64,000 nt of DNA from Yamagishiella unicocca (GCA_003116995.1 BDSL01000080.1:454063-518062); one strand, 5' to 3'. Shown: positions 1 through 12,454, counted from the first letter of the stretch. Notes: generated by a model not told the origin, from the sequence alone. Made by a program: numbers and translations.

Positions 1-1461
1 TGATGCTCCGACTGTGAGCCGCAAGCCGCAGTGCTACGACGAACCTCTGACCACCAAGCCACGTGCCTTCAGAATATTCACTCGTGCCCCCTTCTTTCAC
101 GTGTTCTGAAAACATACGCGTTCGGCTGAAATTACCCAAATCGCTTTGTGGCATCGCGACTCACCTGGGGGCAGGTACGTCTGCTGGCCCAAGCCAGAGC
201 GCACCAAGATCTTCTCCTGGAATTCCAGTGCCTCATCCGTGAATCGCTGTGGCCAATGAACACCGTAACAGAACGTATGGTGGGGGGGTTGAGGGCAGGC
301 GAGGCAAGGACACCACAGCAGAAGATGCCATAGTACGAAAGCCGATGGGGATGGTCGTGAGGGTCTTTCAGGCCGCAAGATTGAGGTCAGAGCATTCACA
401 GCGTGGCAACGTGCAGATGGCGGCAATCCACATCTGCCCCATGTTCATTGGACACCCGCAACGAAGCGTGAGCCGTGCATGTAAAACACAATCGTTATGG
501 TGGTCAACCACGTGCACTATCGCTTCAGCAACGATAGCTAACCCGTGGCAGTGTGGAACTCGTAAGGTTACTAACAGCCGGATATGTGTTGCCGTACTGT
601 CGTCCAGACCGTTGCACTCGTCAGGCAAACTTACGTGGCAGTTCCGTGAACCAGACATGAACCGAGCGTACGTGGCTACCCAGCTGCGAGGGCATGTACC
701 CAGTTGCTCAGTACCAGCGATGGGGTTTGGTTATGGCAACAGAGTCTATAGGCACAGAAGTTATACATTGTAAAGGCTGCTTGTAGGGATAGGTACAGCG
801 GAGGGTAGATGGTCCCATCCTTTGAGCCGATCAGCTTTTGTGGGAGTACAGCGTTCACACCTGTCAGGGGCACGGTAGACCTGGTAGTCAACCAGATACA
901 CTGGCCGCGTCCGCAGGATGTAGTAACTAACGGTAACAGCAACGAGGGCTGAGATAGTGACCATGGCGGTGACCTGTGCAAGAGGAAGGCAACCGTTTGA
1001 ATTGCGATGAAAGACACCTTGGAGATGGCGCCAACGACCCTCACCAAGTTGAACGTCAAGTCCGTCTGCTTCGCGACGCTGAGAAGACGCGAGAGCTCTC
1101 CTGTCCGGTGCATATTTGCAACTTCAAGCTGCGGGAAAGGGCGCGACGCGATCAATCGAACGACGGCACATCCGAGGAGGCGCGTCCGAGGGGCTGATGG
1201 TCCGAAGCGCCTTACCAGCAACATGGCGGCCAGCGGAACCAGAGCGATTGTGAGGAGGTATGACATGAGGAATGTGTAGCCGCGCTTGACATATTTGAGC
1301 GCCACGCTGCGGCGATAGTCTGCGCGGGAGCATCAACGCTCAATTGGCAAGCCCAAAACCTGATTTGGTAACGCACAAACTGCACCTGGGAATTGTAGGT
1401 TGCTCCTTTGGCCCGCGCCATTGGTGGTTACCGTCGCGGTGACGGTCGGTTCTGTGCTCAT
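1..1461 (-). CDS. KCS: 3-ketoacyl-CoA synthase (very-long-chain fatty acid condensing enzyme), 5' part
   Basis: Condenses malonyl-CoA with acyl-CoA in the first step of very-long-chain fatty acid elongation at the ER membrane. Six exons are visible on the minus strand: 1461-1386, 1319-1216, 1128-1045, 973-861, 683-635 and 246-165; the rest lies beyond the left edge. All junctions are GT-AG and phases are continuous, giving about 169 residues. The N-terminal region has two hydrophobic segments. Family signatures are the ALKYVKRGY start of the first membrane segment, RPVYLVDYQVY, and FTDEALEFQEKILVRSGLG, all typical of the FAE1/KCS N-terminal region. The 49-nt exon at 683-635 was chosen because it restores phase and gives the expected linker (SWVATYARFMSG). 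The catalytic Cys-His-Asn region is not in the window. Identity is sure; the exact KCS class is not. Confidence 0.88.
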
Positions 1462-1833
1462 GGTGTCTGAAAGCCGCGGGGGGCTCCACCTATAGCACCT
1501 CCTATTTTCAAAAGTAGATCAGATAATGATTGTGATCAGCAACAAGTATTCAACGACTGGGTAAAAAAACTGGTCTATCTGCGTAAGAATTGAACATCTT
1601 GTGTCTTCAAATGACAGCGCATGGGCAATGCCGTACAGGTAATGGGAGAAGGTGCATCATACATTACCATCTCATCACACACTTCGCATGCTCAACGGAT
1701 TACGTTCTGTCTAGAGCGCCTTTAAGTCGCCAGGGTTGCTTTTTCGCCGGAGTAGAGTGCATGGAATTCGTCGCTGTCTGTCCTCTGTAGCAAGCCAACT
1801 CTACTTCAAGTAGGGACAACAAAGATTATTGTA
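1462..1833. promoter_or_regulatory. Divergent intergenic region between KCS and MRPL11
   Basis: There are 372 bp between the two start codons, so promoters and 5' UTRs of both genes must lie here or overlap the genes. It is visibly more AT-rich than the flanking exons. I see no motif I can name. Confidence 0.45.
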
Positions 1834-2955
1834 ATGGCAGCTGCAGCCAAGCCCACAGGTCCTCGGACCCTGACGAATACGATCAGGCTGCTCATCAACG
1901 CGGGAGCGGCCAAGCCAGCGCCGCCGGTAGGCCCCGCGCTGGGCCAAGCAGGTCTCAATATTATGGCTTTCTGCAAGGTGTGCGGTGTGCGATCCTCTAG
2001 TGCTACATGGCGGCGATTTTGTCTCCGAGCCCCTGCGCACACCGCAACCTTGCATTCTATTATACTCATCCTCGTTTCGGATGAGCGAATTCGTGGGCCT
2101 GGTGGGTGGGATGTACTCCACTTTTGTGTGAACCATCCATCCCGACCTCAGGACCCAGCACGCGCGCAACGAGCCATGGATACCCATTTTCCCGCGTGTA
2201 GCCCAACTGTCCCGCGTGTGGGTCACTGTATAGCCCGACTGTGCCTCCTTTGGGGTTATGGCATAACCGGGCACACATCGAATGATCCCTGGGCGCATGT
2301 GGGCGCATGTATGAGCCGTGGGTGCGTTGGTTCTTGGGACCAGCGCTGACGGCACACAGCAATGCGACAGCACGCAGCTCAATCCCCCGCTTCACCTACT
2401 ACGCTTTCGCCGCCGCCGGCCAGGAGTTCAATGCGAAGACATCCGGGTATAAGGAGGGCACGCTTCTCCGCGTCAAGATGCGTGTGTTTTCGGACAAGAC
2501 ATATGAATGGGATCTGCATATGCCGCCCAGTACCTGGCTTATCAAGAAAGCCGCTGGTGAGGGCTAGGAACCGGGGAATGGGTTCGGCAGCACGGGACGT
2601 GCGAAAGGGCCGATTGGGCGCTGGTCCCCATACTCATCATGGCCTGAGTGAACGTGTCCAGGCACAAATTCTACAGAAAAGGACACATGCCGCGCGCGTT
2701 CGCTACTTTTCCGTCTGCCTTCGTCGCGCCCAGCCTGGTCGCTCGCCCTGCCCACCCGCTCCAGGGTTGGCCCGGGCCGCCAACAACCCGGGTCACGAGG
2801 TCGCGGGTACCATTTCGCTGAAGCACCTTTACGAGATCGGCCGCCTCAAGCAGCGAGATACGCCCAACGTGCCGCTGCAGTCCATCGTCACGGCGCTGCT
2901 GCACACCTGCCGCAGCATGGGCGTGCGCGTGGTGGCACGACCCGAGGACGCATGA
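1834..2955 (+). CDS. MRPL11: Mitochondrial ribosomal protein L11
   Basis: Large-subunit ribosomal protein of the uL11 family, which binds the GTPase-associated rRNA region and contacts elongation factors. Exons are 1834-1977, 2424-2556 and 2765-2955, giving 155 residues. The sequence begins with the uL11 signature: a short Lys/Ala leader, then [20 protein letters not shown] and [15 protein letters not shown]. The C-terminal RNA-binding domain includes [16 protein letters not shown] and ends in a CRSMGVRVV segment. The MAFCKEFNA junction and the length fit mitochondrial rather than plastid L11, where FNA follows FCK directly. No clear cleavable presequence is visible, as is common for this protein. 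The gene is divergent from KCS and convergent with the downstream methyltransferase. Confidence 0.93.
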
Positions 2956-4016
2956 ACGGAAAACGTTGCCCTGCTCAACGGCGGGAGCTTGCTGGGTCGT
3001 TGCTTTGGACGGGCTGTGACTCGGCTGATGCACTGGAGCAGGCGTGCAGCCTGGCGGGACGTGGGAGGCGAATGCCGCGTTGGGAACCCGGAGGAGCGAT
3101 AGCGGCAGAGAGGAGAGGCTGAGGAGGGAGCTGGGGCTGTGCACGGTGTACGGCAGCAGTGCCCTGGCCTGCCCACATCGTCCCACCATGCTTCTCCGTA
3201 CTGCGGCATCCGCCTTTCACGGAGGCTGCCTGCACCCAGGTCCAGCCGCAGCCCTTTCCCTGCCCACCCACAACCGCACCAACGCACCCGCGAGCCACCA
3301 CCATGTGGGTCGGCTGTACCCCATCCGCCGTCGGTCAGAATCGGCCCACCAGAGCCTGCCGGTGGGCTCCTTCCACGTTGCTCTGCCGACCGGAGCACGA
3401 CGACGTGCCTTTTCCGCGGCTATGCTTGCGATGGACATCCTGGAGCGAAGGACAGTGGCTAACCTGGGCCGTACGTTGGCGGAACGCCGAGCAGTGGCAT
3501 GCTGCGGTGGCCAGTATTTACCAGCAACCAGCGCCTGGCGGTGGGGATACGGCTACGGCCCGGGCTACGGCCCGGGCGCAGCATCACAACCAGCACCACG
3601 GCAACACGCTGTTCCTTCGAACCTGTGCCCCATGTAGCATTCGACCCTTGGATGCAGTAGCCTGGCTGGACTTTACATGGCTTCTTCAGCCGTGCAGCAG
3701 AACAGCGGACAACCCTGCCTACGCTACGAGCATGGCCGCGTGTTTCCGACTTTGCCAGCTGTCGATTGCACTTCAGGGCAGCGGTCGCGTTTGCAGTGGT
3801 TAACATCGACACGCCTTTGGCCAGTCCCCGACCCTGATCGCCCCAAGCTCCCACCCTGTTCTCCCAAGCGCCGCAGTGAAGTGCTGCCCTGCAGGAGCGC
3901 GGCCGCACCGTGGTCACACTGCGCTATCGCAACAGCGGGCAGGAGCTCTGTAACGGCGAACCCTCCCGAGAGCCACCTTGCCTCTATCCTTGTCGACGCA
4001 GCGCGCAATCGCTTCA
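2956..4016. other. Convergent intergenic region / 3' UTRs
   Basis: About 1.06 kb between the MRPL11 stop and the methyltransferase stop. Several open frames exist on both strands, but none shows domain homology or sensible splice structure. A TTACA at 3673-3677 is a possible minus-strand TGTAA poly(A) signal for the methyltransferase gene, about 340 nt past its stop. Confidence 0.5.
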
Positions 4017-7000
4017 CTAGTTGACCCAGTAGCCATCGTCAGCGCGGGAGTCCACAGGGGGCGCGGCCGCCGGCACTGACGACGGGCCGGCTCTGCGCCG
4101 TGCCGCAAAGTCATTGGGGCCCCTGCCGCCCCTCCCGCCCCGTCCACCCCTGGCGAAGTCCTGAGACCTGCGCGGCGGTGCCGCACGACCACCGCCGTTG
4201 TCGCGAGGGGGCCGGTCCGATGACGGCGCCCGTCCAGGGGCGGCTGCGTCAGCGTCCTCCTCGTCGGCAGCCGGCCTGGAATGCTTCACCTGAGCCAAGC
4301 CGGCGCGAGTGGCTGCGTCTCGGATCTTGTATCCCGCGATCTGCCGCCCGAAGGCACAGTGGCAAAAGCAGGGGCCAGCATGGGGAGCTCTGGTTAGCAT
4401 GGACGAGGATCGGGGTTGTGTATTCTTGGCATATCGAGACACCGCGCAATGCTGTGTGGTGGGCTACGGTTTGGCTATGGGGCGAAGCAGGCAGATCGCT
4501 TGGTCTTGTCGACGATAGAAGCCGTGGAAGCAGTTGGTGGCATTGGCTGTGGACTCCCGCGCGTCCTGGGGCATGAGGACCTGCCTGACTGGCGATATAC
4601 CGTATATGGAAGTGAGGAAGCCGCAAATTGTACGCGTCGGTGTGACAGAAGCATGTGCTGTCTTTGATCCTCACATATCTGACAGCGGTGCAGACGACTC
4701 CAGTCAGCCCTGGTTGATGAATCGCGCGCACTACCGACAAAACATCCCATCCCAACCTTCGTGACATTCGGCGAATTGGCGGCCCCAAGCGCCAGGCAGA
4801 GCGCAGCCGCACAGCGGCCAAATTACCTGAACGTCCACGCCGCTCAGCACCAGCTTGTGCTTGGAGGATGGCTTGAGCTTCAGGTACCGGAAGGCGGCGG
4901 GGTTGCCCGACACCACCAAGGCCGAGGCACCTGCATGTTTCGTGAGAGGCGGGTTTACGAGGGTGGGCTCGGGCCAAAATAGGTGCCAGGCGTTCGCTGC
5001 TTGAGCTTTGCGACCCTAAATAGGTGGTGGAGCTTCGCAGTTGTTGGGTGAAGTGCAGCTAAGAAAGGGCACGGGAGGAGCCCCCTCACAATCAGGATCA
5101 CACCAACATCCGTCAGCTGCCAGATCCAACCGGTGCGCACGCTGCAGTGCAAGCGATGTCTCCCACCTAGGGCTGCTACGGCAAGAAATACCTTTCTTGC
5201 ATTCTACTTTTACTGGTGTACTCCCCACCCTACGCCGATACGGCGCACCTGGGCAGTGGTGGTAAAGGAAGCCGTCCAGGCTCTTCCAGGCGCCTGCCAG
5301 AAAGGCCTCCTGCTCGGGTGTGGCTTCGGAGCCATCGGGGGCCCCATCGCCACGGTCCCACTGCTGCTCGCGGAGCTCCGCCGTCCCGGACGCCCCCCCG
5401 CGGTCTTGATCCACCTGCTCCTCGCCATTGCCGTGCTGGTCGTACGGCGTCTCGTGCCCCGCGACACCGTCCAGCCGGCCACCCCAGGGCGGGTTGCACA
5501 CCACCAGCTGCGGAGTGGCCGCCGGCACCACCGAACCGCAATCGCCGTGCGTCAGCTCAATCATGTCGTACACGCCGGCCTTCTTGGCCTGCCGTACGGC
5601 CAGGCTCAGGGCGCCCTGCGCGGCGGGGGGCGGGGCGGGGGCGGCGAGTAAGCCTGGTACACGATATATAAAATGGAGGGCAGAAACTAGCCGGCGAAAC
5701 GTTTTCGGACACGCGTCTGCGTGTGTGCATGCCGGAGAACTTGGGTTGCCAAACCCCGCCTCCCGCCCGCGACTCACCTCATGCACGTCCACCCCCAGCA
5801 GCCGCCCTTTCCACGGCGGCCGCACTCGCTCCCGGGCCTCCTCCACCGCCTGGCCCCACGCCGCCGCGTCGTAGTCGACCCACCGCTGGAACGGCCACGA
5901 CTCCGGAGCTACCGGAGCTCTGCGCCGCCCGCCGCCGCCGCCGGCTGCTGCTGCCGGGTCTAACACGAGCGAGCGCGCGAGCCCCGGGGCGATGTCTCGC
6001 GCCATGAGCGCCGCCTCGATGAGCAGGGTTCCGGAGCCGCACATGGGGTCGGCCAGGACGAGCCCTGGCGGCGGGTAACGGGGCGGGGGAAAGGTGAGGT
6101 GAGGGGGGGGGTAAAGAGAATCCGCGAATCCACGGCCGGTGAGGGGATGGGGGGGGGAGTTGTTGGGATGGTGCAGGGCGGGGAGGAGCGGGGCGGCACC
6201 ACCTCGCACTACAGCATGGGAGGAAGCTGGGATCCTTGCCGTGTCGTACAGCGCGACATTTCTGTCTCGCGCTTGACACGGTCGGCGTCAAAGGTGCACG
6301 CCGGCATGAGGGCGATGGGGGCTGCCCCTACAGCTAATACCAATAGGGCGAGTGTTGGGACTGTCCCCAGCGCCTACAGTCCTCGCGGCATCCCCACCTC
6401 CCCTCCCTGGAACTCCAGCGGCCCCTCCCTCGCGCTCCGCCCCAGCGCACCCTCCCCGTCGCCTGCCGCCTCCACCGCCTCCCGCCAGCCGCTCAGCGCC
6501 AGCACCCCAGCCGCCGCCGCCTCGTTCAGCGCCGCTCGGTGCATCACGTCGCGATAGCCCCGCCTGCACATGCCAAGGGGCAGCACGCGGATGCCTTGAT
6601 TGACACCCATCCCGCCCGCGAGCCTGGCTACCAGTATCGGGCGTCTAAGTTGCAGGGCGTCGGTTGCGGCTGGCAGCACACCAGAGGCGCGGCCCCTTGG
6701 CGCGACCCGAGCGGCCCAGCAGCTGGATGGGGAAAGAGGCGTGCCCCCGGACGCGATGGCGGTGGGAGGCAGGGGAGGCAGGCAGCAGGCAACGTGCTCG
6801 CCCCCCACCCACCTGTGCAGCGACTCGCCGCTCATGTCGCGGAAGATCTTGACCGTGTCCTTGTAGCAGGAGACGTGCAGCGGCACGTCAGCCACCGCCC
6901 CCCGCTCCGGCGGGGGCGGCTTGTCGGGCCTGCATGCGAGAGGGCGGACGGAAGGAAGGACCGGTCGAGGGTCCCGACTCGGGGGCTCGACGACGATACC

Positions 7001-8919
7001 ACACTCCATACACCACACCGTACGGACACGGGAGGTGTCGTACATGAGCTGCGCGGCACATAGGTAGGGCTGCTTAGTGCGTGTATCGGTGCCGCGCTCG
7101 CGCCATGTCGCACCTGTAGCGCCGGATGCTGTCGCACACGGCGTCCTTGACGCGCGACCAGACCAGCTGCGTGGAGGAAATGTCGGTGCAGCTCCACAGC
7201 CGCGGCTCCACGCTGAAGGTGCGGCCGGGGGGTATGAGCTCGTGCCAGGGGGCTGCCTCGTACACCATCTCGTACAGCTGTGATGCCGTCAGCGGCGGGG
7301 CGCAGGGTGGGCGGCGAGGGTCCAGGTACCGTGTTGCCAGGCATCTTGCAGGCATAGAAGCTCAGGCAGGTTCTCCTAGGGCACTCCGATAGGGGCTCTA
7401 CAAGTACCTACTGAGCCCCTCTACCCCCGGGTACTGGAGCCCCTTCCCCCACCTGTGCAGTCAGCCCCAAGGAGCCTTTCGCTGCCCCGCGGGTCCATTT
7501 CAAAATCCAACCTGACAGCTGCAGAGGTCCACCAACACCGCCCAAACGTCGCTGCCCCTCGCACCACCGCCGCAGCCTCACCGCCTGCCCCCCGCGCCGT
7601 CCCGATTCCGGGTCCGCGGCCATCTTGCCCTCCGCCAGCAGCACCAGCACCCGAATAGCGCTCCGAAGCCACATGTTCGCCGCGTAGCCGTCCGAGACGC
7701 GCGTGCCCCTGCAAAGACGCAGCGCGCACTCCTGGCATAGGGCCCTTCTAACACATGGCGAGATGCTAGCAGCCGCAGCGACATGCTGCATCGCTACTGC
7801 GCTCCCAGGTAGGTTCCCAGCCTTCATGTATATTGGTCTGGGCCGCTCATTGAGCGCTTGGGGTTCTGCAAACTCCCTCGCAAATCATCCACCCAGCCCT
7901 TTGCAAGCGCCGGCCAGCGATGGAAGGCTGCGGTGCCTCTCAGCCGTCCTCGCTACCTATCTTCCCTCCCCGTCCTCCTACGCACCCGGTACGTGCCCCA
8001 AACCTCCCCCACCACTTGCCTGAAGCCGACCCCTGCCCTGGCGGCCACAACGCCTTTGTAGCCCAGTGCCACCAGCTCCGCAGCCACCACCTGCGACGGG
8101 GCGGGTTGTGGGTTGCGGCGGAGTAGTGCCTCTGCGCGCTCACTTGGGATTCCGCGCGCAGCCGCGCACTCAGTCGCACTTTGCAGCAGCGCCCCAGGCA
8201 GCCCGCCCACAGCCCATCACCCTCGCTCCCCGCCCCTGCCCGCAACATTCAAGCCGCATCGGGTCGGACCTTTGGCCACGCAATTGGGTCAGGCAAATTG
8301 GGTCAGGATTTTGGGGGGTCAGGCAAATTGGGTCAGGCAATTGCACCACACTGAGGTCAGGCCGGTAGCATCGGGCCCACTTGCAGTCCAGCGAAACCTC
8401 CGGGACCGCAACAACACCTGGAGCGCGCACCTGCTCCAGCCCCGGGTGGCATGTGGCGAAGAAGGAAACACGGACGGGGATGGGATCGGGGCTATAGTCG
8501 GCAGGGCCCCGAGAGGCACAGGGCGCGTATGCGGGTGGACGCCCTGCGCTTCGGTGGGAGAGGAGCGATGTCGGCATGTGTTGCTGCTGTCGCTGAGTTG
8601 CTGCTGGGGAGGCCGGCCACGTGGAAGACATGGCCTGCACTGCGCTCGAGAACCGGGCGCTCCGTGGCGTACATCCGGCGACTGGTAGAGCGCGGGGGCG
8701 CGTTGAACGAGGGAGCATTCGCAGGGCGGCCCCAGACAGACATGTGGGTTGCAGGCGTGTGCTGAGGCGAGTTGGTTGCCCCGTCCGGGCGGCGCTCGGA
8801 TGGTGCGCAGCCTGCGAACCACCACCCTGCGAACCGTGGGCGGGCCTGCACGCCGACGGAACCGACATCGCAAGAACCGGTGCAGGTTGGAGCCGTGAGA
8901 ATGCTGCCTGGGCGGCCAT
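4017..8919 (-). CDS. THUMP-domain RNA methyltransferase (RlmL/Trm14-like), probably chloroplast-targeted
   Basis: AdoMet-dependent base methyltransferase with an N-terminal THUMP RNA-binding module. Ten exons: 8919-8431, 8090-8020, 7708-7582, 7277-7114, 6929-6813, 6563-6451, 6064-5778, 5615-5249, 4930-4827 and 4340-4017; 720 residues. An in-frame ATG at 9024 would add 35 residues; the start at 8919 (MAAQAAFSR) looks more like a transit peptide. The first 150 residues are Ser/Ala/Arg-rich. They are followed by the conserved ATCHPGLEQ, the THUMP module (about 200-335), GESLHRRGYRD, the AdoMet loop DPMCGSGT (366-373) and the catalytic NPPWG (497-501). The tail (last about 90 residues) is disordered and carries a [10 protein letters not shown] stretch. 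Intron 2 uses a GC donor (8019-8018). The protein resembles cyanobacterial/plant proteins annotated as 'putative RNA methyltransferase slr0064'. The rRNA substrate is inferred. Confidence 0.88.
5651..5750 (+). repeat. Intron-resident dispersed element, copy in methyltransferase intron 7
   Basis: This element fills most of the 162-bp intron 5777-5616 and lies antisense to the gene. It shares blocks (GGAGGGCAGAAA, CACGCGT, GCATGC then GGAGAACTTGGGTTG) with the copy at 51401-51506 in SPP intron 2. Confidence 0.6.
6116..6138 (+). repeat. Short dispersed motif C (AATCCGCGAATCCACGGCCG), intron 6 of methyltransferase
   Basis: The 20-nt core AATCCGCGAATCCACGGCCG recurs at 34961-34981 and, with one base changed, at 36821-36840, always inside introns. 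A degenerate copy is at 46935-46958. Confidence 0.6.
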
Positions 8920-10108
8920 GCGCCGGCCGAGACTGCCACGGCACATGAATGCTCGTCCGCGGCCGCCAAGCAAGACGGATTTCTGAGAAGGCCGCCCGGG
9001 TGTATTGCGCACGAAGGCTCTCATGTAGTCGTATCTACTAGGCCTGCCGTAACGAAAATTGGTGCACCTGTGCTTGGGTAAAGCTCGTCCCGTGAGGGAA
9101 GTCTGTTATGACATATCCCTTAGCAAATCTGCTGCATATGGCGAACTGCTAAAGTGCAGGTGGAAGAGATGTCGCGAATTGCTTGCAATCCAGGATACTC
9201 CAATATGCGCGCGCATGCATTGATAGAGAAGAATCCAGTTATCCCCAACCACGCCGGAACAAACTTTCAATTCTCCAGTTACATAACCGAACATTGGATG
9301 TGTAACCACGCTTAACGCAGTCGACTGCAAACCCCTACTGCAAGTGCAATGTTTCAAACCCCGTAACATTAATTCTCCTCACGTCACGCAAGTTTATGTG
9401 CATCGGGCATTGTAGTTTGAATCTGAAGCGTCCTGGACAACCCTAAAGAGCAAAACGTCAAGGCTAGGCCCACACTTATTTTTAGGACATGCAAGAGCCG
9501 CGAAGTTCTGCAATTACACATGAATAGTTTTCCTCAAAGGAATGTTGGGCTAAGGTGTGCATCGCAACGAAAGTAAATAGCAAAGCCGCCCGCCAGATCG
9601 TATATGTACGGAGAAAGACTAAATTGTTCCACACTTACAGCGCGACTGGCTTGCCCACCGGATCCTACGCGGTCTTAAGTATCTGACGCGTTAGGGATTG
9701 AGTGCTACCTGCCCAGTTCTTTTTGCTTAGTCCATAGATTACATTTCCCCCCTTGCTTTAGAGCAAAAGCTTCGTTGCTAAGTCGCACGCGCCCTTAGGG
9801 CGCTGTAGATCCCTAGATAGTGGACCAAGCCGTTTCAGATTCGCTGCCCGACCTAGTGGAATGAGCCAAGGTGCGCAGCATACTGATAGCGGAATGACGC
9901 ACTGCCTGCAACACTGGGCAGGGATTAATGTAGGGTTTTGTGTGGTCTGAAATAATATGTGAGGACAATCGGCGGCTTCCGCGGCCCAAGGCTCAAATTC
10001 TGAACGGGTGTGACGGAAGCTGGACCGAAATTAGGACATTCCATCGTTGTGATGGTACATCTTGAAGGAGCTTATTCCTAGGCAATTCTGGCAGGGGATT
10101 AGACGCCA
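8920..10108. promoter_or_regulatory. Divergent intergenic region, AT-richer than surroundings
   Basis: About 1.2 kb between the methyltransferase start and the orphan secreted-protein start. The stretch 9040-10020 is clearly AT-richer than the genes and has no long open frame with coding character. It probably holds both 5' UTRs and promoters. Confidence 0.4.
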
Positions 10109-11309
10109 ATGGCATTCGGTCGGCCATCGGCAAAATACGGTCCTACGGGCGCCCCCCACGCGCAATTTGTGCTTTGCAGGAGGAGCCAAGCTCCGGCCTC
10201 CTTTCCGTTTGTGTCTCGTCTGGGGTGCCTTCTTTGCCACAGCGCTTCTGGCCTTGACGCCGGGCCCGGTCTTGGGTGCCCGACGTGCATTTGTGGGCGA
10301 CCTCGAGTCGAACGATGTTGCAGCCGACGCCAACGGGCGACGCAAACTGTTGGACTCAGATGGGTACGAAATCTTCGATAGCTTCGAGTATGATATCCTG
10401 GAGGTAGTCAACAAGGAGTATGATGCCGCCATCGGTAAGACGGCCGCTCGCCTCCAGTTGTGCCCAGAGTTTGAACCCTTAGCAAACGTGGCTGATGGAT
10501 GGTCATAGGCACTGCCCCTTACGTGGTTTCCTCGCTAGCTGTGGCGCGCACGCGTTGCAGACGCACATACACGTGCACATACCATACATCCAGGATACAC
10601 GATACACGGAGACACCCCTCAAGGGTACTTCGGCCGTGGTGGGATCTGGTCGTGGCGATGTGTTGCTTGTACCGAGCCCGCAGCCTCACATGCTCAAATC
10701 CTTCTGTCTACGTGTTGGTACTTGACTGGGGAAACGGATTTTCCTTTCCTCAAGGCCCTGGATCTCCCTCCCTTGGCCCACGCCCATCTTCCTCCGCCGT
10801 GCATCGGCGTAGGTTGCACCGGGTATGGCGGCTACGCTGTGTACGGTTACTACGGACATGTACAGGGCAGCTATGGCTCTTACCAAGGTGAACCATTTTC
10901 AAGGATCTCTGCAGACTTCGAGGACGAGCTTATCAGTGTTGAAGTTGATACGGAAGATTTTATGAATCGTCGCGTCATGCAAGCCCTAGAGCTTGAGGAG
11001 GAGCTGGTGGACTATCCCATCTACATGGAGCAAGAAGCCTTTGATTACGCCATTTACGAGGACACCAACTACATCGCCGTGTATGGGGGCGTGGGTGATG
11101 CCATCGGCTACGGCAGCGTGCAATTGCGGTACGTGGGTTACTACGGTGGTGGAATGGAGCTCGACGCGGAGAGCCAACAAGCGCGGGATGAACTTCTAAT
11201 GGAAGTGGGTGACCAACTAATTGAGGAGGCGTACACGGAGGCTTACGACGACCTGATGGAAAACATCAGGAACCGTAATGCATCATACATCATTCCAAAA
11301 GATCGCTAA
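10109..11309 (+). CDS. Unrecognised secreted Tyr/Gly- and Asp/Glu-rich protein
   Basis: I do not recognise this family. The model has exons 10109-10139, 10180-10434 and 10813-11309 (260 residues). The downstream junction (phase 1, gtaaga donor) is strong. The first intron (40 nt, gtccta donor) is weak and was chosen because it supplies an in-frame ATG. The N-terminus has a basic stretch then a hydrophobic core (residues about 20-40, FATALLALTPGPVLG) like a signal peptide, followed by GRRKLL, a pattern common just after the signal in volvocine extracellular proteins. The mature part (calculated 215-220 residues) is acidic with Tyr/Gly clusters such as YAVYGYYG and YVGYYGGG, each followed by a Glu-rich, probably helical stretch. 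This suggests a two-repeat architecture. No catalytic motif or Cys pattern is seen. An extracellular role is inferred. Confidence 0.6.
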
Positions 11310-11667
11310 GCAGCACGGTGTCGCAGTGAGGCCTCGCCCCGTGCCCGAGGTGAGGAGCATCACCATCTAGGCGCCGTACATGGTTCCCAGTCAGCTAGCA
11401 GGCTGGTTGATGGGAACAGATCCGGGCTGAAATAGTAAAATCTGGCGCGACTGCATCAATGTCTGCATAATCGTGCGAAATTCGCCCGTGGTATACCGCA
11501 GGCCGTTATTCTTGCTGCTAGTGGGATGTCCTCCTGCAGGAGGGGGCCTTTACCTTGTGATTCTTAGTGCCATGGCGTAGCGCGCAGCTTGGGAGGTGTT
11601 GCGCGTGATGACCCGGGAAGACTGCACGGCAGCGAGTACATGCTCAGTATCCGGCAGGTGACTGTTG

Positions 11668-11721
11668 AATACATTTGCACTGTGCTTTCATGGCAATACA
11701 TTTGCACTGTGCTTTCATGGC
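11668..11721 (+). repeat. 27-bp exact tandem duplication
   Basis: Two identical 27-bp units (11668-11694 and 11695-11721), starting AATACATTTGCACTG, in the likely 3' region of the orphan secreted-protein gene. Confidence 0.85.
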
Positions 11722-12454
11722 ATAGGAGGTGACACAGCTTTAGGAGGACCCCTATGACACGCTTTGTCCTGCGCTGTTGCTGCTCGTCTGTACATTCGTT
11801 TTCACTTGTACAAGTGGCATGTTTGAGCGTGTGGATGCCTTACGATGAGATGCAGGAGGAGCACGCGTTTGAATGTGTGATCTCGATGTTTTATAGGCTG
11901 CTGTTTGTGGTTGCGTGTTCCTTCTACTGAACAACCCACATGTTGCCGTGTGTAGATGATCAGAGGCATTGGGCAGGAGAAAAGTAGATGTGTGCAATTC
12001 CAGCTGTCATTGTGTGGTATCGTACTTAGGAGTACCAGTCAGATCGCCCTTTCGTATTATGAAGGCGTAATAATTTCTGTTGCAAGCACCATGTTTGCTG
12101 TCCTCGAGACCGAACCGGCCTTGCACATCCATTGCACGAGCGTTTTTCCGACCCTTGACGTCGAGTCCCGGTGTCACAACAGCCTGCTTAAATCAAGCCT
12201 AGGAATGGATCGTTGATGGAGGCATGACGAGCCTGGCCAAACGCAACTGCGTGAGTGGTCCCTCCTGGATATGTACGTCCTGACTTGCGGATCGATCAGC
12301 CGCTGCAAGGTCGGCCGGCATATGGTAACCTTCCGCACCAGCAAGTATCCTTGGCCTTGGCCCCTGTGCACGGGTGTAGTCGGGGCGTATCCTAGTGCTC
12401 AAGAGCGCAAACCAAAGGAAGCACCGAAGGGTACCTTCCAGACTGTGCCTGGCG

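Noticed and set aside
5016..6209. 397-residue continuous ORF for the methyltransferase
   Set aside because: It includes intron sequence between true exons 7 and 8 and past exon 8; splice sites with matching phases give the conserved family sequence instead.
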